NCBI GenBank assembly: GCA_030544215.1
Contig: JARZZO010000006.1
Location: forward strand, 51,622,501-51,686,500
Origin: Zantedeschia hybrid cultivar
Lineage: Eukaryota > Streptophyta > Magnoliopsida > Alismatales > Araceae
DNA: 64,000 nt
Direction: 5' to 3'
This document shows, one piece after another, positions 22,392 to 32,458 of this stretch. Position 1 is the stretch's first letter; every line of letters begins with the position of its first letter. A program made the translations under genes and the position numbers. The notes under the pieces were generated by a model that was not told the origin of the DNA, did no database searches, and was given only the letters and a program-made list of their open reading frames with translations.

Positions 22392-23728
22392 TGTTAGTTT
22401 GAGGTGGCCTACAAACCAATCTGACTATGTAAATCTCGTTCATTTATTAATATAATGGCATAATATTCATTATGTGTAAATCGCATTAATTCTCGTTTCA
22501 TAATGAAGTCCGTGAATATGTGCTATAGTGATCAGATTATGATGAGATCATACTAATGAGACTGATCACTTAAACACACATATTCTTAATCGTTCCTAGT
22601 CGGAGGATATCCGAGAAGGACATCGGATATCCAGTTAGACTAGTACAGATTACTCATACTCATATGATGAGGGTGACTGATCTCATAAGTCACTTGTGTG
22701 GAGACACTAAGGCGAATCTGTAGGTGCTCATTGGAGAATGAGTTCACTAAACTGATCCGACTGAATCGTTGGATGGTATTGTACCTCACTGTCAACCAGC
22801 TTGATTCTATTGTCGCAGTTGCGTAGATGGTCCTCGGACCTGAGACACCAAGGACACCTTGGCGGTGGACTTCTGTGCTTTGACCTTGGTTTACGAATCT
22901 CTAGCCATGGGATTCTAATACGCCAAGGATTGGGTACAACGGAATACCGTCGAAGGGAATTGTGTGTCAATAAGGAATCATTCGCTCTCGGTACTTAGAG
23001 AGAGAATGCTCTAGGAAGGATGCGCGAAAGTCCCTGGCCAGGGCGAACAATAATATCAGGAAGGCCCGGTCGAATTCGATGTGCGACATCAATTCGATTG
23101 ATTAATTAATTAATAAAGGGTTATTAATTGATTAATAAAGCCAGTGAGGAGTCACTGGGCTTGTTGGTCCATTAACTAGACTGGTACTTGGGCCTAGAGG
23201 GTCACACGCAAATGATTCTCAAGGCGATGGATAAATAAGTGGGTTTTATATAAACCGGGGGTTTTTATGAAAAACCGCGTAGTTAGTATAAAACATAGCG
23301 AACGGGCTGAGTAGGCCAAGCCGCTGCTAACCCTAGCCGCCCCACCTCAGTTTCTCTCTCTCTCTGGTGTCCGGACATATCCAGATCTGTTCCGCCGCTT
23401 CTCCGAATCCCGTTTGATGGGAAATCGTCCGCACGTTGCGGCGATCGTTGCGGCGACCGGCGGAGGTTTCGTGGACTGCGAAGAACGAGGAAAATGAGGA
23501 TATCCGTCGCGGGGAGGATCGCGTGGACTTCGCTAGAGGCTGGGCGCTTGCGCGGCTTGCGGTGTCGCACCGACGGAACCGAACGGTTGCAAATTCGAAT
23601 CCACACACGTTGAGAATCGATTATCAGATAATCGTTGTTTTTAGTTCTTCGAAACAGGAAAACGGATCGCTGTAAATTTTTATTTTCCGCTGCGTGAGCG
23701 ATCCGGAGAAACTCGAGAAAACCCAACA
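22392..23728 (+). mobile_element. Element A 3' LTR, with internal deletion
   Basis: 1337 bp. It matches the 5' LTR except for loss of a segment equivalent to about 15416-15631. The junction is at about 23060, where AATATCAGGAA runs directly into GGCCCGGTCGAATTCG. Confidence 0.93.
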
Positions 23729-23733
23729 GTCTT

Positions 23734-23773
23734 CACATCCATCTGTAAGATCTCGTAATCATAGTGTGCAGCT
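23734..23773 (-). pseudogene. Element B RT continuation
   Basis: The sequence that follows the GTCTT duplication (CACATCCATCTG and on) is the complement of the MDVKTAF region of RT and continues the gene broken at 14744. After about 40 bp it is cut again by LTR C at 23774. Confidence 0.8.
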
Positions 23774-24538
23774 TGTTAGTCTTAGGTGGCCTACAAGCCA
23801 ATATGACTTTGTAATCTCGTTCATTTATTAATATAATGGCATAATATTCATTGTGTGTAAATCATACTAATTATCGTCTCATAATGAAGTCCGTGAATAT
23901 GTGTTATAGTGATCAGATTATGATGAGATCATACTAATGAGACTGATCACTTAAACACACATATTCTTAATCGTTCCTAGTCGGAGGATATCCGAGAAGG
24001 ACATCGGATATCCGATTAGACTAGTACAGATTACTCCTGCTCATATGATGAGGGTGACTGATCTTATAAGTCACTTGTGTGGAGACACTAAGGCGAACCT
24101 GTAGTTGCTCATTGGAGAATAAGTTCACTGAACTGATCCAACTGAATCGTTGGATGGTATTGTACCTCACTGTCAACCAGCTTGATTCTATTGTCGCAGT
24201 TGCGTGGATGGTCCTCAGACCTGAGACACCAAGGACACCTTGTCAGTGGACTTCTATGCTTTGACCTTGGTTTATGAATCTCTAACCACGGGATTTTAAA
24301 CAGCCAAGGATCGGGTACAACGGAATACTGTCGAAGGGAATTGAGTGTCAATAAGGAATGATTCGTTCTCGGTACGATGAGAGAGAATGCTCTAGGAAGG
24401 ATGCGCAAAAATCCCTGGCCAGTGCGGATGATAATATCGGGAAAGGACTTTTCCGATATTCATCAACGGCATCCAATCTAAGTGAGTCGACCTGTTAGGG
24501 TTTAACAGCACGCCATACCCTGAGTTGACTCGAGAGCA
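23774..24538 (+). mobile_element. Copia element C 5' LTR, first part
   Basis: It begins TGTTAGTCTTAGG and follows the LTR of element A closely. Element D interrupts it at 24538. The LTR resumes at 34031 after the duplicated GAGCA. The left flank CAGCT (23769-23773) should be the target duplication, but the right side lies outside the window. Confidence 0.92.
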
Positions 24539-26105
24539 TGTAAGGAATCGCCATGAACACAGCGGAAATAAAAATTGATTCCATTGTATCGGTTGCTGGG
24601 GTTGTAAAACGGACATTAAAACTAACGCGGGAAGAACAGTTCTTCACCTTTGCGGGGTTTCGAATCTCCCGTGGATGATGCCGACTCGGTAATCGCGCAC
24701 GCGCACGATCTCTAGAGGTATCCACACGAGTTCCCGCAGCAGACGCGATTTCCTCCTCGTCTTGAGTGCTCCGACCAGATCTCAAATCCACCATGCGCGG
24801 AGAGAGACAGATCCACTCCGAGAAGGAGAGAGAGAATCTGGGGAGTAAAAATTCGTCCAACTAACTTTTTACCACTCCCCCTTGGCCCTCCTTATATAGA
24901 AATAAGGATAAGCACAAGAGTTAATCCTCGTGATTATCCAAGAGTTTGGCCTTGGATAATTCTCCATTAAATCTTCATGTTTATCCTGCAGCTTTTCACA
25001 AAAACCCAGATAAGCATGAAATTTAACATCTCTCACCGTCTGACGAGAACTCTTATGTGTGTGACCCTCCAGGCCCATATATCAGTCCGGTTATAGGCCC
25101 ATTAAACTTAGAACTGTTTCTTGAGTTTAATATTTATTAATTAACATTTAAACATCGCATGTTAAATGATTAATTTAATAAACAAGTAAATTATCATCCG
25201 ATGATTAATTCACTTGGCCTTCTGATCATGAACAGCACCAAACACTACCTCATGATCCCAGAAGATATAAGGGATACTGATCCCTTCAATTGAACCTTTC
25301 CGTCTGCAGATGCCGCACAGATATAATCCTTCACTCATGCAATGTCCCGATAACGCAAGGGTATGGTTTTATAGTCAAACCCTCTATCGCATTATCCAGA
25401 TGGATTCCAGTACACAGTTAATATCTAGAAAGACATCTCTTTCATTTGACCCTGGCCAGGGATTTCTGTGTACACATCCATGGGACATTCTCTCTCCAGT
25501 CTTATACCAAGAGTGAGTGATCCCTTGTTGTTCACTCAATTACCTTCGCAAGCTTTCCACTGTATCTGAAAGACCGATTATGGTGGACTTAATGGTTAAA
25601 GTCCACGAGTCAGAGAATCAAGATACAATGGTCCACAAACAAGGTATCATTGGTGACTCAGGTCTAAGGACCAACTGTGCTACTGCAACGATTGAATTCC
25701 CTGGTTGACTAATAGGTATAATTACCATCCAGGAATTCTTATTTGGGTCTGTTCAGTGAACTCATTCTCTAATGAGCACCCGCTTGTTTGTCTTAGTGTC
25801 ACCACACGAGTGAATGTGAGATCATTCACCCTCATCATATGAGCAGACATAACTTGTGTCGATCTTATTGGATATTTAATGTCCATCTCAAATATCCTAT
25901 GATCGAGAACTATTTAAGACAATTGCCTTAGGATATTGATCTCACTATCACGATCTCATCATGATTCAATATCCCATACATTTGTCCATGGACCTTCATT
26001 ACGATAGTCGTTTGCGAGAACTATTAAATGAAGAAATAATTGCCTTTATTAATAATCTGAACTAGAATGTACAATGATTGGCTATGAGGCCACCCAATTC
26101 TAACA
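24539..26105 (-). mobile_element. Element D 3' LTR
   Basis: It runs from TGTAAGGAATCG to CAATTCTAACA on the plus strand. It is followed at 26106-26118 by the complement of the polypurine tract (TTCTCCCACTTGG). It is nearly identical to 32459-34025. Confidence 0.96.
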
Positions 26106-26119
26106 TTCTCCCACTTGGA

Positions 26120-28894
26120 CTATAGCCAATCACCCATGTGTCTAAGTCCCATAGACTTAAGGTGACGTTCTAAATTGTTTTGAGACAATGGCTTAGTCAA
26201 GGGATCTGCTACATTATCTTCAGATGAGACTTTCTCAACTACTATATCTCCTCGGGCGATGATCTCACGAATCAGATGAAATCGTCTCAGAATGTGCTTT
26301 GACTTCTGATGTGATCTTGGCTCCTTCGCTTGAGCTATTGCCCCATTGTTGTCACACAATAATGGAACAGGATCTGAAATGCTTGGAACGACTCCAAGCG
26401 CCGAGATGAACTTCTTCATCCAAACTACCTCCTTGGCCGCTTCAGCTGCAGCAATGTATTCTGCTTCTGTCGTCGAATCTGCAGTAGTTTCCTGTTTGGA
26501 ACTCTTCCAACTTACTGCACCTCCATTTAACATGAACACAAATCCAGACATGGATTTGCTGTCATCCATATCCGACTGGAAACTCGAGTCAGTAAATCCT
26601 CGAAGTTCCAAGTCGTTTCCTCCATAAACGAGAAATAGATCCTTAGTCCTTCTCAAGTATCTAAGGATACATTTCACCGCCTTCCAGTGTTCCTCACCTG
26701 GATCAGCCTGATATCTACTGGTGACACTTAGTGGGTGTGCCACATCAAGCCTAGTACATAGCATTGCATACATGATAGATCCTATTGTCGAGGCAAAAGG
26801 AACTCTATCCATGTATGCTCTCTCATCAGGTGTCTTGGGAGACATTTCTTTAGAGAGATAAATTCCATGCCTCATAGGAACGAGGCCTCTCTTGGAATTC
26901 TCCATGCCAAACCTTTTGACTATAGTATCTATGTACATAGATTGGGATAATCCAAGCATCCTTTTGGACCTATCTCTATAGATCCTTATTCCCAGAATAT
27001 AGGATGTTTCTCCCAAATCTTTCATGGAGAAGTTTTTGGATAACCAAGCCTTTACCGATGATAACATTCCTACATCATTCCAAATGAGTAGAATGTCATC
27101 AACGTAAAGTACCAAAAAGGTAACTGCGCTCCCACTGACCTTTTTGTATACACAAGGTTCATCTTCATTCTTAATGAAGTCATAAGATTTGATTGCTTCA
27201 TCAAATCTTAAGTTCCAAGTTCGGGATGCCTGCTTTAATCCATAGATGGATCTTTGCAGCTTGCATACCTTGCTTGAATGCTCTTTGGAAGTGAATCCTT
27301 CAGGTTGTATCATATACACCTCTTCTTGAAGGTTCCCGTTAAGGAATGCTGTTTTCACATCCATTTGCCATATTTCATAATCATAGAATGCAGCGATAGC
27401 AAGAAGTATTCTGATTGACTTAATCATGGCAACTGGAGAAAAGGTTTCGTCATAGTCAACACTTTGCCTTTGACGATATCCTTTTGCTACAAGCCTTGCC
27501 TTGTATGTGTCAATTTCTCCATCTGCCCCGATCTTTCTTTTAAAGATCCATTTACTGCCAATAGGTACCATACCTTCTGGCAGATCAACCAAGTTCCAAA
27601 CTTGGTTGGCATACATGGACTGAATTTCAGAATCCATTGCCTCTTGCCATTTTTCTGATTCATGACTATTTATGGCTTCAAGGTAGGTTTGAGGATCATC
27701 ATCCTCATTTAAGTGCACTTTTGGTTTACCTTCATCGATATGTCCAACATATCTTTCAGGCTGCTTAGGCACTCTACCTGATCTGCGAATCTTTTGTGTA
27801 TCATCTTGAACAAGTTCTTGAGTCAATGGTTCAGTAGATGAACCAGTGTTGACTTGTAAGTCTAGAATTTCTTCCAGTTCTATCTTGCTCCCACTGTCTT
27901 CTTTTGAAAGATATTCTTTCTCTAGGAAGACAGCTCTTTTTGCGACAAATACCCTTTGATCGCTGGGCTGATAGAAGTAATATCCAAAAGTCTCTTTTGG
28001 ATATCCCACAAATCTACATTTCTCTGTCCTGGAATCCAGTTTGTCTGGATCATGTCTTTTGACATGCGCAGGACAACCCCAGACTCTAACATGCTTAAAG
28101 TCTGGTTTCTTTCCTTTCCATATCTCATATGGAGTGGAAGGTACTGATTTACTCGGAACTTTGTTCAACAGATATGCAGCAGTCAACAGTGCATATCCCC
28201 ATAAAGAGATTGGAAGTTTGGCATAACTCATCATGGATCGCACCATATCTAATAGAGTACGATTTCTCCTTTCCGATACACCATTTAACTGAGGTGTATA
28301 GGGAGGAGTCCACTGAGACAAAATACCATTATCCTTAAGATATTCTGTGAATTCTGTACTTAAGTATTCACCCCCTCGATCTGATCGAAGAGTTTTAATA
28401 CTCTTTCCAGTCTGGTTCTCAACTTCGTTTTTAAACTCTTTAAATTTCTCAAAGACTTCTGACTTATATTTCATTAAATATATGTAGCCATATCTTGAGA
28501 AATCATCTATAAATGAAACAAAGTATGAGTAACCACCCATAGCATGAGTAGACATTGGACCACATACATCACTATGTATTAGTTCCAATAAGTCCTTAGC
28601 TCTTTCTCCATGTCCTGAGAATGGAGCTTTGGTCATCTTTCCCATGAGACAATCTTCACAGGTTGCAAATGATTCATAATCAAATGGATCAAGATATCCA
28701 TTCTTTTGCAACCTTATGATCCTGTTCTCATTTATATGACCTAGCCTACAATGCCATAGGTACGATTTATTCACATCCTTATCTAAGCGTTCAAGAGAAT
28801 TATTTACCAGACAAACATCATATGAAATATCAAGTAAATATAATCCATTCAATACCCGGAAGCAAACAATTTGTCTCCTTGATAAATTGAACAA
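26120..28894 (-). CDS. pol: Element D pol: integrase-RT-RNase H
   Basis: The frame is open for 924 codons, but the real reading enters from gag-protease through a frameshift, so the nominal start is not biological. In order: the pre-integrase zinc domain (WHCRLGHINENRI and ATCEDCLMG, about residues 45-85); integrase core with IHSDVCGPMS, LRSDRGGEYLS and SERRNRTLLDM carrying the D, D and E; a WGCPAHVKRHDPDK linker; RT from WIFKRKIGADGEI, with MDVKTAFLNG and the catalytic LYVDDILLIW near residue 595; and RNase H with WKSSKQETTADSTTEAEYIAAAEAAKE near 800-820 and LLCDNNGAIAQ. It ends at the usual GDWL C-terminus. All catalytic motifs look intact. It encodes the enzymes that copy and insert the element. 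Confidence 0.93.
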   Translation of the reverse strand: MFNLSRRQIVCFRVLNGLYLLDISYDVCLVNNSLERLDKDVNKSYLWHCRLGHINENRIIRLQKNGYLDPFDYESFATCEDCLMGKMTKAPFSGHGERAKDLLELIHSDVCGPMSTHAMGGYSYFVSFIDDFSRYGYIYLMKYKSEVFEKFKEFKNEVENQTGKSIKTLRSDRGGEYLSTEFTEYLKDNGILSQWTPPYTPQLNGVSERRNRTLLDMVRSMMSYAKLPISLWGYALLTAAYLLNKVPSKSVPSTPYEIWKGKKPDFKHVRVWGCPAHVKRHDPDKLDSRTEKCRFVGYPKETFGYYFYQPSDQRVFVAKRAVFLEKEYLSKEDSGSKIELEEILDLQVNTGSSTEPLTQELVQDDTQKIRRSGRVPKQPERYVGHIDEGKPKVHLNEDDDPQTYLEAINSHESEKWQEAMDSEIQSMYANQVWNLVDLPEGMVPIGSKWIFKRKIGADGEIDTYKARLVAKGYRQRQSVDYDETFSPVAMIKSIRILLAIAAFYDYEIWQMDVKTAFLNGNLQEEVYMIQPEGFTSKEHSSKVCKLQRSIYGLKQASRTWNLRFDEAIKSYDFIKNEDEPCVYKKVSGSAVTFLVLYVDDILLIWNDVGMLSSVKAWLSKNFSMKDLGETSYILGIRIYRDRSKRMLGLSQSMYIDTIVKRFGMENSKRGLVPMRHGIYLSKEMSPKTPDERAYMDRVPFASTIGSIMYAMLCTRLDVAHPLSVTSRYQADPGEEHWKAVKCILRYLRRTKDLFLVYGGNDLELRGFTDSSFQSDMDDSKSMSGFVFMLNGGAVSWKSSKQETTADSTTEAEYIAAAEAAKEVVWMKKFISALGVVPSISDPVPLLCDNNGAIAQAKEPRSHQKSKHILRRFHLIREIIARGDIVVEKVSSEDNVADPLTKPLSQNNLERHLKSMGLRHMGDWL

Positions 28895-30045
28895 CCTTTA
28901 TTCTCTAGCTTCATAGAATATCCTTGTCTATCTAAACATGAAATAGATATGATATTCCTAATAATGGTTGGAACATAATAACAATCTATCAGTTCCAAGG
29001 AGTCTCCTGACGGCATCTGAAGTCTTGCTGTCCCCACAGCTAACGCAGCAACTTTTGCTCCATTCCCGAGCCTCAGATCCACGTCTCCGCGGTTCAATCT
29101 TCTCTTACTTGTTAACACCTGCAAGTTATTGCAGATATGAGAAACACATCCAGTATCTAATACCCAGGATGTTGATTCTCTATAGGACAAGTTAAGATCG
29201 ATCATGAGAATACCTGAAGCTTCACCAAGCTTCTCCTTTGCTTTTTCTGCAAGATAAATCTTGCAGTTTCTCTTCCAATGACCTTCTTTATGGCAGTGGA
29301 AACACTGACCTTTATCATTGACTTTGGCTTTGTCCTTTTGTGCCGCCGGTTTGCTTTTCACTTGCTTCTTAGGCTTACCTTTCTTAAAGGTCTGTCCAGC
29401 TTTTCTTTTCTTGTTGGTCTTACCAACAAGCATTACACTTGGCTTATCTTTCTGGATAGTGCCTTCAGCTGTCTTCAACATGTTGAGCAGCTCAGCTAGT
29501 GAAACTTCAATTTTGTTCATATTGAAGTTGATAATGAATTGTGAAAATGAATCTGGAAGGGACTATAGGATTAAGTCAATGCTCAGGTCATTGTTCATAA
29601 CAAAGCCCAGCACAGCAAGCCTCTCAATCCACTCTATCATCTTGAGCACATGAGTTTGCACAGATGTGCCATCGCTCATTCTGGTCCTGAACAATTTCTT
29701 AGATATCTCATATCTTTCTGTTCTGGATTGTTCACCAAACAACTCTTGTAGGTGATTCAGAATGGTCTTAGGTTCCATGTTATCATGCTGTCGCTGTAGT
29801 TCATTGTTCATTGAACCGAGCATATAACACTGGACCTTGACAGAGTCCTCCTTCCAATTTTCAAACATCATTAATTCATCTTCGTTAGCATTATCACCGG
29901 GTTGCACCGGATCTGGTTGATCCAGGACATAGGCTAGTTTTTCGCACCTGAGGACAATCTTCAGGTTGCGTAACCAGTCAATGTAATTTGGTCCCGTGAG
30001 TTTATTTGCATCAAGTATGCAACGGAGGGGGTTAGGTGACGACAT
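28849..30045 (-). pseudogene. gag: Element D gag-protease, one nonsense and one frameshift
   Basis: It starts at ATG 30043-30045 (MSSPNPLRCILDANKLTGPNY). A UBN2-type Gag core follows (WLRNLKIVLR, VQCYMLGSMNNELQRQH, LFGEQSRTERYEISKKLF, VLKMIEWIERL). A TAG at 29563-29565 replaces the serine codon that F has in LSSLPQSY. The same frame then continues (MNKIEVSLAELLNMLK) to a basic region, the zinc knuckle CFHCHKEGHWKRNC and the protease site WVLDTGCVSHIC. Near 28855-28857 one G appears lost from a G run, moving the reading into the pol frame at VLNGLYLLD. A shift at a G run could be a sequencing error or a programmed event; relatives here use one frame. Confidence 0.9.
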
Positions 30046-30221
30046 AGCGACCTACATGGAAATATATAAAATGAGCAGATAGTTCTTAAAATCAGATTTA
30101 GGACTTTTAATCTAGATTTATGCTCCGACTATTTTTCGGCGATCTGTATTACCCTCTAAGATACAGAACGGGAGATTCCGGTGATCTCCTAGTGGGGATC
30201 AGAATCCTTCGGGCAACATGC

Positions 30222-30534
30222 ATGTGACCTTGTGGTAGCACAACAAATCACATCAAGTCCCTTAGGCAGTCAACTCTTGACAGTTGCAACGATTGCAATA
30301 TCCGATCGATTTAACCCCTGAATCAGAATGACCTTGTGGTAGCACAACAAATCAATTTGATTCAGTTAAGTTTATCCATCATTACTTAGATGACATGAAT
30401 TCATAGTGCAATCCTTGTGGTAGCACAACAAAACTACACTATTTGTCCATTCATCTTAATGACATCACATGTCGTAGACCTAGTTTAATTTCTAAATCAA
30501 ACAGACCTTGTGGTAGCACAACAAATCCGTTTGA
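30222..30534 (-). repeat. Pre-gag array of four conserved-cap stem-loops (D)
   Basis: Four copies of CTTGTGGTAGCACAACAAA (plus-strand spelling) each contain TTGTG and CACAA around GTAG. Outer stems: 30222-30227 with 30248-30253 (ATGTGA/TCACAT), 30318-30325 with 30358-30365 (CTGAATCA/TGATTCAG), 30403-30408 with 30437-30442 (ATAGTG/CACTAT), and 30497-30502 with 30529-30534 (TCAAAC/GTTTGA). All are perfect, and each differs from the others. Confidence 0.85.
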
Positions 30535-31697
30535 GATAAGAATTATCCTAAGATCTATAATGATGGTGGGTTTCGTGGATTATTCTTAATATCTCACGTT
30601 TACAACTTAAGTTTTAAAAGAGGGTTTTGATTTTGATTTGTAAAAAATCGTGCTATCAATAGTATTTCAATTTGAAGTATCAATATACTAAATAGAAATA
30701 TATATATGATAGCATAGTCCACAAATATCACATATGTCCAGAAAAATTAAATGGGGATGATCATGGACTGCTAAAGCTACTATGGATTCATCGGAGCCAA
30801 ACGATGATCCATAATAGGATCCTAATGTGAAAACAGCAACACTGGTTCCATTTGATGCGAGTCCTCCCTCCAGAGGTGTCTTCAGAAGATCCCGTCCTCT
30901 TAGCTTAATCCGATACATTTAAATACAAAATTCAGGACTCGCAGGTCCACAAATGTACATTTAAACACTTAGAAACCTTGATCTTATCAAGGGGAGTACA
31001 ATCTTATAGGAAGGTAGAAAGTACACTTGGATTAAGAGAGAGGAGGACACGCAGGTCCTATTTAAAATACCAAATGAATTATGCATCGCATCCATTCACA
31101 TCATTCATCACATGAAAATTCTAAGTCCATGATCATCCCACCATAAAACACATCACATGCATCACAATCATCACATAATTGCTGTTTGGTATTAAATTTT
31201 ATAAATATAAAATTATAATACCAATTAGTTTTCGAAATAACATTTATTTCAGCATAATCAATAATATTCAAAACATTATTGACAATTAAACTAACTAAAC
31301 TATTCAGTTAATCTAAATAATGATTCAAACAATTTGAACAGCTAACTGTAATCAAGTTATGCATGAGATTAGTTTAAAACAATTTTAAACTAGTTAATTT
31401 AACAGGAAAATTAATTATCTAAAACAATTTTAAATAATTAACTAACACCCTATTAATAACAGAGCCCTTTAAGTAAATAACAATTATTAAACACTTTAAT
31501 AAGCTGTTAATAATCATAAAAATAATTAATAACAATTATTAATTATTCCTATAATTATTATGTTTTAAAACAATTTTAAAACGGGCTTAAATGGGCTAAT
31601 AATGGGTTTAATGGGGTTTAAACAGGTATTTAAGAACAATTTTTAAAAATCAGAAAATGGGCCTAGCCCATTAGGGCCCAAAGGCCCGGACCCAGGG

Positions 31698-31798
31698 CCC
31701 TGGCTCGGCCAGGGTCGAACCCTGGCTCAGCCAGGGTCGAGCCCTGGCTCGACCAGGGGCCCTTGCTTGGCCAGGGTCGCACCCTGGCTCGGCCAGGG
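31698..31798 (-). repeat. Five GC-rich 17-nt inverted repeats (D)
   Basis: CCCTGGCTCGGCCAGGG-type units at 31698-31714, 31720-31736, 31742-31758, 31760-31776 and 31782-31798. Seven-base arms flank a three-base centre, and only units three and four have arm mismatches. The units repeat every 18-22 bp. Confidence 0.85.
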
Positions 31799-32440
31799 CG
31801 CCGCCCGGTCCGACCGGGTCGGGACCGGGCGGTTCAGCCCGTTTGACCTGATTCGACCAGCCCCCTTTCTTCATTCAAAACCAGAAACCCTAGATTGGGC
31901 AGGCCGGCGGCGTTGGGGCTTTGTGGGCGGCGCCGGCGGCCACCTCCGGCGGCGGCGGACCCGGACGGCGGTGCCCCCGGAGCCGGCGACGTTCCCGGCG
32001 CCGGCAGGGCCCCCGGCGGCCTCCGGTGAGGTGACAAATTAAGCCCAAAACCCCTCCAAAATCTGATTTTGCAGGGTTTTAAATCCGACTTTGGGCTCGA
32101 TTTTCAGGACCTCCAAGGGCACTCCGGTGCCGATCTCCATGCCCAATGAGAAGTGGTGACTATCACCAAGAGATCTAGGGATTCTTCCGGCCATCCCAAC
32201 GCTTGGGATGCACATACGAAGCCGCCGAAGTACCCCGTTTCATCATCACATGACGAACTCCGAAAAACACAAATAAAAATCCGAAAAATACAGAAAAATA
32301 ATCAAATCGATCATGATCATCATATGAACACTAATCTGTCATTTTTAATCGGATTATACTCAAGAACACGTACAATACAGGTTCTTCACGCATAACGAGA
32401 AAACACACAAAACGGTGCCGTTTTACAACCGAACCAGCGA

Positions 32441-32457
32441 ACCTGGCTCTGATACCA
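32441..32457 (-). promoter_or_regulatory. Element D primer binding site
   Basis: The complement reads TGGTATCAGAGCCAGGT, one base from the 5' LTR. It matches plant initiator Met tRNA. Confidence 0.93.
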
Positions 32458-32458
32458 C

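Larger units (their letters stand above)
14745..23728 (+). mobile_element. Copia retrotransposon A (complete ends, defective)
   Basis: An 8984-bp insertion in the RT region of element B. Both LTRs begin TGTTAG and end AACA. The target duplication is GTCTT at 14740-14744 and 23729-23733, and reading across it restores the RT sequence of B. The order is 5' LTR, Met-tRNA primer site, a 2.6-kb untranslated leader, gag-protease-integrase-RT-RNase H in one reading direction, polypurine tract and 3' LTR. The order integrase before RT defines Ty1/copia. The long leader and 1.55-kb LTRs suit the Angela/TAR-type lineages, a provisional call. Many nonsense codons and a gag deletion make it nonautonomous. 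Confidence 0.95.
30046..32440 (-). other. Element D untranslated leader
   Basis: About 2.4 kb between primer site and gag, with no credible gene. From the primer end toward gag (right to left): a GC-rich stretch with five 17-nt inverted repeats (31698-31798), an AT-rich stretch (31190-31660), and the four-unit stem-loop array (30222-30534). The last 170 bp before gag share CCCACTAGGAGA-type sequence with A, C and F. Confidence 0.8.

Noticed and set aside
28854..28859. Programmed frameshift between gag-protease and pol in D
   Set aside because: A, C and F use one frame across this point, and the change is a single base in a G run, so a private indel or sequencing error is simpler.
30230..30540. 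CRISPR-like pattern of identical 20-nt repeats with spacers
   Set aside because: Spacing is irregular (about 80-110 bp), there are only four units in a eukaryotic retrotransposon leader, and the flanks form stems with each unit. It is the leader hairpin array.
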